Shown: positions 1 through 6,594 of the stretch, piece after piece
Layout of the letters: each line of letters opens with the position of its first letter
Numbering within the stretch: position 1 is the stretch's first letter
Position numbers and translations under genes: made by a program
NCBI GenBank assembly: GCA_028694275.1
Contig: JAQUTS010000036.1
Span: 1-12,340 of the forward strand
DNA length: 12,340 bases
Direction: 5' to 3'
Source: Candidatus Gastranaerophilales bacterium
GTDB taxonomy: Bacteria > Cyanobacteriota > Vampirovibrionia > Gastranaerophilales > CAJFVJ01
The notes under the pieces: model-generated
Told to the model about the DNA's origin: nothing
Seen by the model: only the letters and a program-made list of their open reading frames with translations
The model's database searches: none

Positions 1-148
1 TATCTGCACCGTCCAGGAAGTTTTTGAAATTTGTATCAACTTCTCGATAACCCGGAGTATAAATATTTGACAAGTTGTGCGAAATCGCTGCAATCCAGTC
101 GTTTGCTACTCTTTGGTTATTTACCGCCGTTATAAAAGGATCGTTCAT
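1..148 (-). CDS. Flagellar basal-body rod/hook family protein (N-terminal 49 residues; runs off the left edge)
   Basis: Reading from the ATG at 148 on the minus strand gives MNDPFITAVNNQRVANDW followed by IAAISHNLSNIYTPGYREV. The stretch NLSNIYTPGYR is a variant of the NLANxxTPGY(K/R) signature that opens the flagellar axial proteins (FlgB/C/E/F/G; Pfam Flg_bb_rod). In that family this N-terminal helix pairs with a C-terminal helix in the rod or hook. A strong AGGAGG lies five bases before the ATG and overlaps the stop of the preceding fliK-like gene, so the two are translationally close. Which axial protein it is cannot be decided from 49 residues. Position after fliJ and a fliK-like gene would suit a hook or rod protein (FlgE, FlgF or FlgG), but the usual flgD is not seen between them. 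The rest of the gene lies outside the window. Confidence 0.8.
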   Translation of the reverse strand, partial: MNDPFITAVNNQRVANDWIAAISHNLSNIYTPGYREVDTNFKNFLDGAD

Positions 149-157
149 AGTCGCCTC

Positions 158-883
158 CTATTCGCTTTCTTCTTCATCTCTGTAATAAATCTTTTTGTAT
201 TTTATCCCCGATGAGTCGAGTTTTTCGCGTAAGTGGGGGATATTGGTTTTGAGCAGATATTCCATTGCTTTGTCCGATGAAATGAATTCTGCTGAAATCA
301 TACCTTGTTTGTCGATTTTGAGTATTACCGCAAGATCTTTGCCAAAGTCTATTCTTATGGGCTTGTTGCTTGTGTATGAGTACTCAATCAAGTTCATAAG
401 GCTCTTTGAAAAATTCAAACTTTGGCGGTTTGTTGTGCCGTTTTCATCTGTGATTAACAGGGTATTGTTGTTGTTAATCATTATGTTTTTGTTGCTTGCT
501 ATGAGTTCAAAAAATTTGATATCATCTTCTGTTATTTGTGGTAAATAGTTGATAAAGTTGGTTGTGTATATGTCTTTGTCTTTTTTTACGAGAAGATCTA
601 CATACGGATTTTTTTTGTTTTCTTTGACGGTTGCATTTTCTTTAACAGCTAAATCAACAAGATTCTGTCGCATTAAAAGTTCTTCTATGGCAAAAATATT
701 TTCTGATAGAGGTGATTTTTCATCATCTCTTTTTATCAAATTTTCTTTAGGAATAAGCAGCTCAAAAGATATGGTGGACATATCTTCTATGGTTTGCCAG
801 ACTTCGTCAAAACCATCAAAATTATTATCGAAATTTTGATTTCCTGAAAAGTTTTTTGCGAAATTAAAATCTGCTCTGCTCAT
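158..883 (-). CDS. FliK-like flagellar hook-length control protein (C-terminal domain recognised)
   Basis: A 241-residue soluble protein with no signal peptide or membrane segment. The first ~100 residues are polar, rich in Asn, Asp and Lys, and look poorly ordered (for example NQNFDNNFDGFD near residues 15-26). The last ~70 residues (RIDFGKDLAVILKIDKQG, then LLKTNIPHLREKLDSSGI) match the pattern of the FliK C-terminal domain (Pfam Flg_hook): a strand pair, then L..xLPxLRexLxxxG. In the family this domain contacts FlhB to switch export from hook to filament substrates, while the N-terminal part measures the hook. The start overlaps the end of fliJ by 20 bases, and the stop lies nine bases before the rod/hook gene, so all three probably share one transcript. 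The gene is short for FliK (usually 350-400 residues or more). The assignment rests on the C-terminal pattern plus context; the N-terminal half is unrecognised. Confidence 0.6.
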   Translation of the reverse strand: MSRADFNFAKNFSGNQNFDNNFDGFDEVWQTIEDMSTISFELLIPKENLIKRDDEKSPLSENIFAIEELLMRQNLVDLAVKENATVKENKKNPYVDLLVKKDKDIYTTNFINYLPQITEDDIKFFELIASNKNIMINNNNTLLITDENGTTNRQSLNFSKSLMNLIEYSYTSNKPIRIDFGKDLAVILKIDKQGMISAEFISSDKAMEYLLKTNIPHLREKLDSSGIKYKKIYYRDEEESE

Positions 884-1361
884 TGGGGTCTATTCCTAAC
901 TTGATTAATTCTTCCAGCTCTTCTTGCTGTTCTTCTTTTGTACGGGCAAAATGCCTTAGGGATCCTGTTTCGTTTAGTTGTTTCAGCTCCAGTTTTTTTT
1001 CTTCTTCCTTGTATTCTTCGAGTTTTTTTTCTTTGTGTTTTTCTAGAACTTTTACCTCTTTTTCTCTTTCTTGTAGAAGTTCTATTTGTTCTTGCAGGTA
1101 TCTTATTGCTGCTTTTTTTCTTTCTTTAAGATCAAGGTCTTTTTGATAGAGGTTTTGGAGGAAGTTGTCATAATGCTGCAGCATCATCGCATCCGCCAGT
1201 TTCATTCCGTCTCTGGTTTTGTGGATTTGCTCTATGTTAGCCCTTATCATCCCTTCAACCCGCGCTACTTCCATCTGAGCTTTTCGAACTTTTTCTAATT
1301 GCTCGTCTTTTTTGCGAATTCTGAAGTTCAGAATCTTTTCGAGTCGATATCTAAAGGGCAT
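864..1361 (-). CDS. fliJ: Flagellar export chaperone FliJ
   Basis: A 165-residue, almost wholly helical protein that begins MPFRYRLEKILNFRIRKKDE, the typical FliJ opening (M.f.FrLekvL..R...e). It continues as a long charged coiled coil dense in Glu, Lys and Gln, ending in EEQQEELEELIKLGIDPNEQ. FliJ is a soluble stalk protein of the flagellar type III export apparatus that bridges the FliI ATPase ring and FlhA; its length is usually about 145-170 residues. I chose the ATG at 1361 because it gives the usual family start. A TTG at 1370 is in frame and would add three residues, and an in-frame stop lies just upstream of that. No good Shine-Dalgarno precedes either start. It is the first gene of the minus-strand flagellar group; fliH and fliI, often upstream, are absent here. 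Confidence 0.85.
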   Translation of the reverse strand: MPFRYRLEKILNFRIRKKDEQLEKVRKAQMEVARVEGMIRANIEQIHKTRDGMKLADAMMLQHYDNFLQNLYQKDLDLKERKKAAIRYLQEQIELLQEREKEVKVLEKHKEKKLEEYKEEEKKLELKQLNETGSLRHFARTKEEQQEELEELIKLGIDPNEQSRF

Positions 1362-1474
1362 AACTAACAACCAAAGTAGACTTTACCAAGGTCTATTGTC
1401 TTATTTTTGGACTCTTTTTAGCACCTCCGTATAGAGTATTTTTGCTTTTTAAGGATTATTTTTGAAAAACACTT

Positions 1475-1524
1475 GCATTAATCAAAAAACTATGTTAACT
1501 TGATTATAGAAAGCATTAATCAAA
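1475..1524. repeat. 12-bp direct repeat with an inverted half-site in the divergent fliJ/RHH intergenic region
   Basis: GCATTAATCAAA occurs perfectly at 1475-1486 and 1513-1524. Between the two copies, TTGATTA at 1500-1506 is the reverse complement of the TAATCAA inside each copy, so the region holds three related half-sites (1479-1485, 1500-1506, 1517-1523) in alternating orientation. They lie upstream of both the RHH-domain gene (plus strand) and fliJ (minus strand). A perfect TATAAT reads on the minus strand at 1508-1503, inside the array but without a clear -35; on the plus strand a weak TTGATT (1500-1505), 17 bp, AATTAT (1523-1528) is possible. The natural inference is an operator for the neighbouring RHH protein, which would then regulate itself and perhaps the flagellar genes. 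Confidence 0.6.
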
Positions 1525-1556
1525 TTATTTTTACAAAATCACAGAGGAGTACAGTT

Positions 1557-1949
1557 ATGAAAAGAACAAAAAAAGAATTAATGGACGCGATTAAAGAAAA
1601 ATCCCCAGAGCTTTATGAGGAAATTTTGACAGAATCAGAAAAAGAATTTGTTGAAGAAGGCTATTGCAATGGGTTTGGGCCTAATGGCGGATTTCATCAT
1701 GGAAGAGGTCAAGGCGGACAAGGTTTTGGTGGTGGAGGCTATGGCAGAGGCGGCGGACGAGGACCATGGGGCGGCAGACGCTGTGGTGCAGGCAGGCCAA
1801 AGATGTTTGAAGAAAGAAAAACCATCACAAAGCAAATCCAAGAATCAACTGTGGAAAAAATAAAACAATATGCGGCGGATAATTCTCTCAGTGAGAATGA
1901 GGCTTTGGACAGACTTATTAACGCGGGTTATGAAAGTCTGAAAAACTAG
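1557..1949 (+). CDS. Small Gly/Arg-rich protein with C-terminal ribbon-helix-helix (RHH) DNA-binding domain
   Basis: A 130-residue protein in three parts. Residues 1-34 (MKRTKKELMDAIKEKSPELY onward) form a charged amphipathic helix. Residues 35-80 are Gly-rich with RG and aromatic residues (GRGGGRGPWGGRR near 63-75), two Cys (37 and 76) and a His pair (47-48). Residues 86-130 fit the RHH fold of CopG/Arc-type regulators: strand KTITKQIQ (88-95), helix A from about S97 to N109, a turn at LS, and helix B from E113 to L128. RHH proteins bind operators as dimers through the paired strands. The ATG at 1557 is preferred to an in-frame ATG at 1500 because GAGGAG lies seven bases before it and it opens with a normal Lys/Arg-rich start. 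Half-site repeats lie directly upstream. I do not recognise a named family for the whole protein; the RHH call comes from pattern, so a regulator role is inferred. The Cys/His residues might bind metal. Confidence 0.7.
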   Translation: MKRTKKELMDAIKEKSPELYEEILTESEKEFVEEGYCNGFGPNGGFHHGRGQGGQGFGGGGYGRGGGRGPWGGRRCGAGRPKMFEERKTITKQIQESTVEKIKQYAADNSLSENEALDRLINAGYESLKN

Positions 1950-1959
1950 CATTGCATGT

Positions 1960-1987
1960 TTGATTTAATTCCTTGATACGGTAGAAT
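1960..1987 (+). promoter_or_regulatory. Candidate sigma-70 type promoter for tyrS-ilvBNC
   Basis: TTGATT (1960-1965) and TAGAAT (1982-1987) are 16 bp apart, with four and five of six consensus matches. The start site would fall near 1994, giving a leader of about 30 bases that carries the tyrS Shine-Dalgarno. The -10 element lies inside a long dyad centred on the predicted start site. No other promoter of comparable quality was seen before ilvB, ilvN or ilvC, so it probably drives all four genes. Confidence 0.4.
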
Positions 1988-2017
1988 TTTCATACGGAAG
2001 ATTTGCCGTATCAAGGA
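1970..2017 (+). promoter_or_regulatory. 12-bp inverted repeat overlapping the tyrS promoter and Shine-Dalgarno (operator or RNA switch)
   Basis: TCCTTGATACGG (1970-1981) and CCGTATCAAGGA (2006-2017) are perfect reverse complements. As RNA the stem can grow by four more mostly weak pairs (1982-1985 with 2002-2005), leaving a 16-base loop. The right arm contains most of the tyrS Shine-Dalgarno AAGGAG (2013-2018). ATACGG is repeated in the loop at 1992-1997 and can pair with CCGTAT (2006-2011) instead, forming a short hairpin that leaves AAGGAG free. No U-run follows, so it is not an ordinary terminator. Its centre (1993.5) coincides with the predicted start site of the candidate promoter, so a DNA operator is an equally good reading. 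Confidence 0.55.
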
Positions 2018-2024
2018 GCTTAAG

Positions 2025-3263
2025 ATGGAAAAGATAACACCAAGAGAAGAATTTTTAACCCAGGCCAAAGAGCTTGCACGTGCGTGCGAAGTTTTGCCGG
2101 GCGGAGTTGATGAACTTGCGCTCAAACTTCAAAAAGCACATGATGAAAATCGTCCTTTGCGCATAAAGTTGGGGCTTGATCCTACGCGTCCTGATTTGCA
2201 TTTGGGGCATAGTGTTGTTATGCGAAAACTCAAACAGTTCCAAGACCTTGGTCATCAGGTTGTTTTGATTGTAGGCGGGGCGACTGCTATGGTGGGCGAT
2301 CCATCAGGCAAATCCAATACACGTCCGAGTCTTACCAAAGAAGAAGTTGATGAAAATGCCAAAACGTATTTTGATCAGATGGGCAAAATCGTTGATATGG
2401 AAAAATCCGAGGTGACTAATAACGCTACTTGGCTTCATCCTCTTGGTTTTGCCGATATGCTCAAATTAGCATCCAAAATTACCGTCGCTCAGATGATGGC
2501 GCGGGATGATTTTGCCAAAAGATATTCTGAGGGCAAGCCAATCAGTGTGCATGAGTTTTTCTATCCGTTGATGCAGGCTTATGATTCTGTAGTTGTTGAA
2601 TCTGATATTGAACTCGGCGGTACGGATCAAAGGTTCAATGTGCTTTTGGGGCGCGAAATTCAACTCGCTTACGGTGCCAAAAAAGAACCTCAAATGGTTA
2701 TGTTGCTCCCTCTTTTAGAAGGTACGGACGGCGTTATCAAAATGTCTAAGTCATACCCTGAAAACTGTATCAGCATTACAGAAGCACCTAATGATATGTA
2801 CGGCAAATTGATGTCAATTCCTGATGAATTGATTATCAGATATTATGAACTTTTGACAGATATTTCAAATCCGGAACTCGAAATAATAAAATCAAGATTG
2901 AAGACAGAAAATCCTCGTAATATCAAAATGGAACTTGCGCTAAAAGTCACAGAACTGTACAACGGAGTGGATGTTGCGCAAAAAGCGCAGGAGAATTTCA
3001 TCAATGTGGTGCAAAAAAAATGTATTCCTGATGATATTCAGCAAGTAACAGTTGAAAATGGTGCAAGTTTACTTGATTTGATAGTTGAAATTGGTTTTGC
3101 GCAGAGTAAAGGCGAAGCGAAAAGACTTTTTCAAGGCGGTGCCGTGAAGCTTGATGGGGAAAAGATTGCAGATATTTCAAAAAATGTCGATTTTGGTAAC
3201 AAAAATGAAATAATTCTTCAATCAGGCAAGAGAAATTTTGCAAAATTGATTCTAAAAGCATAG
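2025..3263 (+). CDS. tyrS: Tyrosyl-tRNA synthetase
   Basis: A 412-residue class Ic aminoacyl-tRNA synthetase that charges tRNA-Tyr with tyrosine using ATP in the cytoplasm. The class I signature HLGH is at residues 59-62 (in GLDPTRPDLHLGHSVVMRKL) and KMSKS is intact at 239-243. The stretch IELGGTDQRFN lies between them, as expected for the tyrosine/ATP site. The last ~65 residues (SLLDLIVEIGFAQSKGEAKR through VKLDGEKI) form an S4 RNA-binding domain. The GLDPTxPDxHLGH style resembles the TyrZ/TyrS2 branch rather than E. coli TyrS, and length is normal. The ATG follows AAGGAG by six bases. The 24-base gap to ilvB suggests co-transcription with ilvBNC, which is not a pathway partnership. The only control element seen is the dyad over its ribosome binding site; no T-box leader is present. 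Confidence 0.95.
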   Translation: MEKITPREEFLTQAKELARACEVLPGGVDELALKLQKAHDENRPLRIKLGLDPTRPDLHLGHSVVMRKLKQFQDLGHQVVLIVGGATAMVGDPSGKSNTRPSLTKEEVDENAKTYFDQMGKIVDMEKSEVTNNATWLHPLGFADMLKLASKITVAQMMARDDFAKRYSEGKPISVHEFFYPLMQAYDSVVVESDIELGGTDQRFNVLLGREIQLAYGAKKEPQMVMLLPLLEGTDGVIKMSKSYPENCISITEAPNDMYGKLMSIPDELIIRYYELLTDISNPELEIIKSRLKTENPRNIKMELALKVTELYNGVDVAQKAQENFINVVQKKCIPDDIQQVTVENGASLLDLIVEIGFAQSKGEAKRLFQGGAVKLDGEKIADISKNVDFGNKNEIILQSGKRNFAKLILKA

Positions 3264-3287
3264 AATAATTATAAAAAGGTAGAGATT

Positions 3288-5027
3288 ATGGCAGAAATAG
3301 AAACAAAAGTAAAAAAAGAAACGATGAATGGTGCCAAAGTACTTTTAGAATGTCTCAGAAATGAAGGCGTAGACGAGATTTTTGGCTATCCGGGCGGTGT
3401 TTTGCTCGGTATTTATGAAGAGCTTTTTCATTGTGATTTTATAAAACATTATCTTGTTCGCCACGAACAAGCTGCAATCCATGCAGCAGAAGGCTATGCA
3501 AGAGCCACTGGCAAAGCAGGTGTGGCTATAGTGACATCAGGCCCCGGGGCAACAAATGCAATCACAGGGATTGCAAATGCTTATTATGACGGGTATCCGC
3601 TTGTTATTTTGACAGGGCAGGTTGCTGTTACACAAATCGGCAATGATGCTTTCCAAGAGGCTGATATCGTTGGTATCACACGTCCTTGCTGCAAACACAA
3701 TTACCTTTTGAAAGATATTAAAAAACTTCCGCAAGTCATCAAACACGCATTTCATATTGCAACTACCGGAAAGCCAGGCCCTGTTGTGATTGATTTGCCA
3801 AAAGACGTAATCGGAAACAAAACAGAACTCAAATTTCCTGATAAGATTGAATTGCCAGGGTATAACCCAAATTATGTCGGCCATCCGCGTCAGTGTGAGA
3901 AGGCTCTTGAGCTTTTGTGCCGCGCAAGACGTCCTGTCATTATATCAGGTGGCGGTGTGATTCCGACAGAAGGCTATAATGAGCTAACAGAGTTGGCAAA
4001 CAAAATGGGAATCCCTGTTACCAACACTCTTATGGGTATTGGAACATTTCCTGCCGATAATCCTCTTTCTCTTGGAATGATGGGTATGCACGGGAATTTT
4101 TGGGCTAATTTGGCTGTATCTAATTGCGATGTTTTGTTTGCTGTAGGTACAAGATTCAATGATCGAATTACAGGTAATGTCAAAAAATTCGCCCGTGATG
4201 CCAAGATTATCCATGTGGATGTGGACCCTTGTTCTATAGGTAAAAACGTCAGAGTGGATATTCCGATAGTCGGAGATTCCAAAAACGTTTTGCGTTCTAT
4301 GCTTGATATGTATGATGCATCGCAGCCTAATATTTATCCTGATGATAAAATAGCTTGGATTAAGCAAATTGATGAATGGAAACAAAAACGTGCAATGCCT
4401 GTGACCAATACAGATAAGCTTCATCCGCAAAATGTCATCGAAAAAATCTATGAAATGACAAAAGATAAAGATGCTATCATTGCAACAGAAGTCGGCCAGC
4501 ACCAAATGTGGACGGCTCAGTTGTACAAGTTTAACAAACCGCGTCGTTTGATTACATCCGGTGGTTTGGGGACTATGGGCTTTGGCTTTCCAGCGTCTAT
4601 GGGTGCTCAAGTAGGGCAAAAAGACAGACTTGTTTTCAATATTGCAGGGGATGGCAGTATTCAGATGAATATTCAAGAACTTGCAACTTGTGTTGATTAC
4701 AATTTGCCTGTTAAAATCGCTATCATCAATAACGGGTATCTTGGCATGGTGCGTCAGTGGCAAGAAAAAATGTTCGATAAGCATTATTCTCACACCAAGA
4801 TTTCTTCGCCTGATTTTGTCAAACTGGCAGAATCATACGGCATTAAAGGTATTAGAGTGACAAAAGAAGAGGAACTTGAAGGAGCTATTCAAGAGGCAAT
4901 CAACCATCCTGGGCCTGTTGTTATGGACTTTATCGTTGAGCCTTTTGAGATGGTTTATCCGTGGGTCTTGGCAGGGAAACCTATCAATCAGGTGCTTTTG
5001 TCAAATGAATGCAAGTGTGAGGACTAA
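3288..5027 (+). CDS. ilvB: Acetolactate synthase, large (catalytic) subunit
   Basis: A 579-residue thiamine-diphosphate enzyme joining two pyruvates to 2-acetolactate (valine/leucine), or pyruvate with 2-oxobutyrate to 2-aceto-2-hydroxybutyrate (isoleucine). The N-terminal ThDP pyrimidine domain holds the catalytic Glu at E60 in LVRHEQAAIHAAEGYARATG and the VTSGPGATNAITG stretch. The central FAD-type domain spans roughly 190-340. The C-terminal domain has the ThDP motif GDG (454-456) through NN (481-482), followed by GYLGMVRQWQEKMF, typical of true acetohydroxyacid synthases rather than the catabolic AlsS. Family length is normal. The ATG has AAGGT seven bases upstream. ilvN begins two bases after the stop, giving stoichiometric subunit synthesis. 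Regulation by end product would come through the small subunit. Confidence 0.96.
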   Translation: MAEIETKVKKETMNGAKVLLECLRNEGVDEIFGYPGGVLLGIYEELFHCDFIKHYLVRHEQAAIHAAEGYARATGKAGVAIVTSGPGATNAITGIANAYYDGYPLVILTGQVAVTQIGNDAFQEADIVGITRPCCKHNYLLKDIKKLPQVIKHAFHIATTGKPGPVVIDLPKDVIGNKTELKFPDKIELPGYNPNYVGHPRQCEKALELLCRARRPVIISGGGVIPTEGYNELTELANKMGIPVTNTLMGIGTFPADNPLSLGMMGMHGNFWANLAVSNCDVLFAVGTRFNDRITGNVKKFARDAKIIHVDVDPCSIGKNVRVDIPIVGDSKNVLRSMLDMYDASQPNIYPDDKIAWIKQIDEWKQKRAMPVTNTDKLHPQNVIEKIYEMTKDKDAIIATEVGQHQMWTAQLYKFNKPRRLITSGGLGTMGFGFPASMGAQVGQKDRLVFNIAGDGSIQMNIQELATCVDYNLPVKIAIINNGYLGMVRQWQEKMFDKHYSHTKISSPDFVKLAESYGIKGIRVTKEEELEGAIQEAINHPGPVVMDFIVEPFEMVYPWVLAGKPINQVLLSNECKCED

Positions 5028-5029
5028 AA

Positions 5030-5548
5030 ATGAGTAAACACAGACATACATTATCAGTTTTGGTTCAAAATGAGGCAGGTGTACTATCCAGTCTTTCAGG
5101 GCTTTTTTCAGGCCGCGGCTATAACATCGAGAGTTTGACAGTAGCTCCGACTCTTGATCCTGCGTTTTCCAGGGTGACAATTGTTACGTTCGGTGATGAT
5201 GCGGTAATCGAGCAGATTTCAAAACAGCTTAATCGCCTTATAAACACCATCAAGATTGTTGAGTTTTCAAGTGAAGACTGTATTGATCGTGAGTTTGTGC
5301 TTTGCAAGGTCAATGTCAAAGAAGAAACTCGTTCAGATGTTTTGAGAGTGGTCGAAGTATCCGAGGGCAAAGTGGTCAATATCACACCGCGTGTATACAC
5401 TCTTCAGGCTATCGGAAATGAAAGCCAAATTGCAACTTTTATCGAACTCCTTAGACCTTTCGGCATCAAAGAACTTGTCCGCTCAGGCAAGGTCGTAATC
5501 TCGAGGGAAAACGAATTTATTAACGTAAAACAAAACGTAGGAATATAA
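5030..5548 (+). CDS. ilvN: Acetolactate synthase, small (regulatory) subunit
   Basis: A 172-residue partner of IlvB (also named IlvH). The N-terminal ACT domain (about residues 5-78) starts HTLSVLVQNEAGVLSSLSGL and continues with FSGRGYNIESLTV, the family signature for binding valine at the dimer interface. The C-terminal domain (about 85-165; REFVLCKVNV onward) is the part that activates the catalytic subunit. The length is normal for the long form. TGAGGA six bases before the ATG lies inside the end of ilvB, and the two-base gap indicates coupled translation. The stop overlaps the first base of the ilvC ribosome binding site. Feedback inhibition by valine is expected from the family but not shown by the sequence. 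Confidence 0.95.
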   Translation: MSKHRHTLSVLVQNEAGVLSSLSGLFSGRGYNIESLTVAPTLDPAFSRVTIVTFGDDAVIEQISKQLNRLINTIKIVEFSSEDCIDREFVLCKVNVKEETRSDVLRVVEVSEGKVVNITPRVYTLQAIGNESQIATFIELLRPFGIKELVRSGKVVISRENEFINVKQNVGI

Positions 5549-5555
5549 AGGAGGT
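5548..5555 (+). promoter_or_regulatory. Full-length consensus Shine-Dalgarno before ilvC
   Basis: AAGGAGGT matches the 16S rRNA anti-Shine-Dalgarno core over eight bases, four bases before the ilvC ATG, and begins at the last base of the ilvN stop codon. It is the strongest ribosome binding site in the window and fits the high amounts of reductoisomerase usually needed relative to IlvBN. Confidence 0.75.
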
Positions 5556-5559
5556 CAAC

Positions 5560-6594
5560 ATGACTACAACTACACAATTAAAAATTTATCACGACAAAGA
5601 CATTAACACAGCAAAAATTCTTTCTCAAAAAGTGGCTGTGATTGGTTATGGCTCACAAGGTTGCGGACAAATCCTGAACCTGAAAGATAGCGGAGCAACT
5701 GTAAAAGCAGGTCTAAGACTTGGCGGAGAATCTGCAGTGAAAGCTTCAAATGCAGGTTTGGATGTTGTAAGTGTAGAAGATGCTGTTCAGTGGGCTGATG
5801 TTGTACAGATTCTTATTCCTGATGAATTCCAAGGAAAAGTTTACGCTGAGCAAATTGCTCCATACTTAAGAGCAGGTCAAACTTTGATGTTTAGTCATGG
5901 TTTTGCTATTCATTACGGACAAATTGTTCCTCCATCAGACGTGAACGTTGTTATGGTAGCACCAAAGGGCCCAGGGCACCTTGTAAGAGCTGAATATGAA
6001 AAGAACAAAGGTGTTCCGACTCTTATCGCTATTCATCAAGATGCAACAGGCGATGCTAAAGAAATCGCTCTTGGTTATGCTTCATTAATCGGTGGCGGTA
6101 GAGCAGGTATCATCGAGACTACTTTCCGTGAAGAAACAGAAACTGACCTTTTTGGTGAACAGGCTGTTTTGTGCGGTGGGGTTTCTGCATTAATCAAAAC
6201 AGGTTTTGAAACTCTTGTAGAAGCAGGATATTCACCTTATATGGCATACTTTGAGTGCTTGCACGAGATGAAACTTATTGTTGATTTGATGTATGAAGGC
6301 GGTATTTCTGAGATGAGATATTCAATCTCTAACACAGCTGAGTGGGGTGATTTAATCACAGGACCAAAAGTTGTCACTGCTGATACAAAAGCAGCCATGA
6401 AGCAGGTTTTATCAGACATTCAAGACGGTACTTTTGCCAAAAATTGGATCGCCGAGTGCGAAGCAGGCAAACCAAACTTCAAAAAATGGGAAGCTGAAGG
6501 CGAAAATCACCAGATTGAAAAAGTCGGAGCGGAGCTTCGTTCAATGATGAGTTGGCTAAAAGACAACAAAATTATTGATAAGAAAAAGAATTAA
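5560..6594 (+). CDS. ilvC: Ketol-acid reductoisomerase (class I)
   Basis: A 344-residue short-form enzyme that isomerises and reduces acetolactate or acetohydroxybutyrate, using NAD(P)H and two Mg2+. The Rossmann domain has GYGSQG at 29-34; the next residues are Cys35-Gly36 where most class I enzymes have His-Ala. HGFAIHY is at 113-119. The metal and substrate residues of the knotted helical domain are all present: D196, E200, E232, E236 and S257 (in YSISNTAEWGD), a constant offset of six from the usual 190/194/226/230/251 numbering. The cofactor-specificity loop reads R53-L-G-G-E-S58, where NADPH enzymes usually have R-x-G-S-x-S/T, so one phosphate-binding Ser is Gly and a Glu is added. The gene closes the ilvBNC group: hairpins span the stop codon and follow it. 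Function is certain; cofactor preference is not. Confidence 0.96.
   Translation: MTTTTQLKIYHDKDINTAKILSQKVAVIGYGSQGCGQILNLKDSGATVKAGLRLGGESAVKASNAGLDVVSVEDAVQWADVVQILIPDEFQGKVYAEQIAPYLRAGQTLMFSHGFAIHYGQIVPPSDVNVVMVAPKGPGHLVRAEYEKNKGVPTLIAIHQDATGDAKEIALGYASLIGGGRAGIIETTFREETETDLFGEQAVLCGGVSALIKTGFETLVEAGYSPYMAYFECLHEMKLIVDLMYEGGISEMRYSISNTAEWGDLITGPKVVTADTKAAMKQVLSDIQDGTFAKNWIAECEAGKPNFKKWEAEGENHQIEKVGAELRSMMSWLKDNKIIDKKKN

Noticed and set aside
1377..1395. Hairpin in the fliJ leader (TAGAC...GTCTA)
   Set aside because: On the transcribed (minus) strand the stem is five pairs, a C-A mismatch and two pairs; too weak to separate from chance in AT-rich DNA.
1421..1428. Strong GGAGGTG on the minus strand, upstream of fliJ
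   Set aside because: No start codon at a usable distance opens a frame; the only nearby GTG frame is seven codons and overlaps the motif itself. It is about 60 bases from the fliJ start, too far to serve it.
1970..2017. Intrinsic terminator of the RHH gene
   Set aside because: The stem is strong, but it is followed by AGCTTAAG and not by a U-run, and the right arm is part of the tyrS ribosome binding site.
1950..2024. T-box leader controlling tyrS
   Set aside because: The region is only 75 bases, with no specifier-loop stem and no T-box consensus sequence; the dyad does not have the antiterminator/terminator form.
3246..3275. Separate promoter for ilvB (TTGATT-18-TATAAA)
   Set aside because: The elements match moderately, but transcription would start near 3282, downstream of the ilvB Shine-Dalgarno, leaving the message without it.
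3984..4793. Long open frame on the minus strand inside ilvB
   Set aside because: It lies wholly opposite a well-supported gene, has no recognisable domain or start signal, and its His/Ile/Asn-rich content is typical of a shadow frame.
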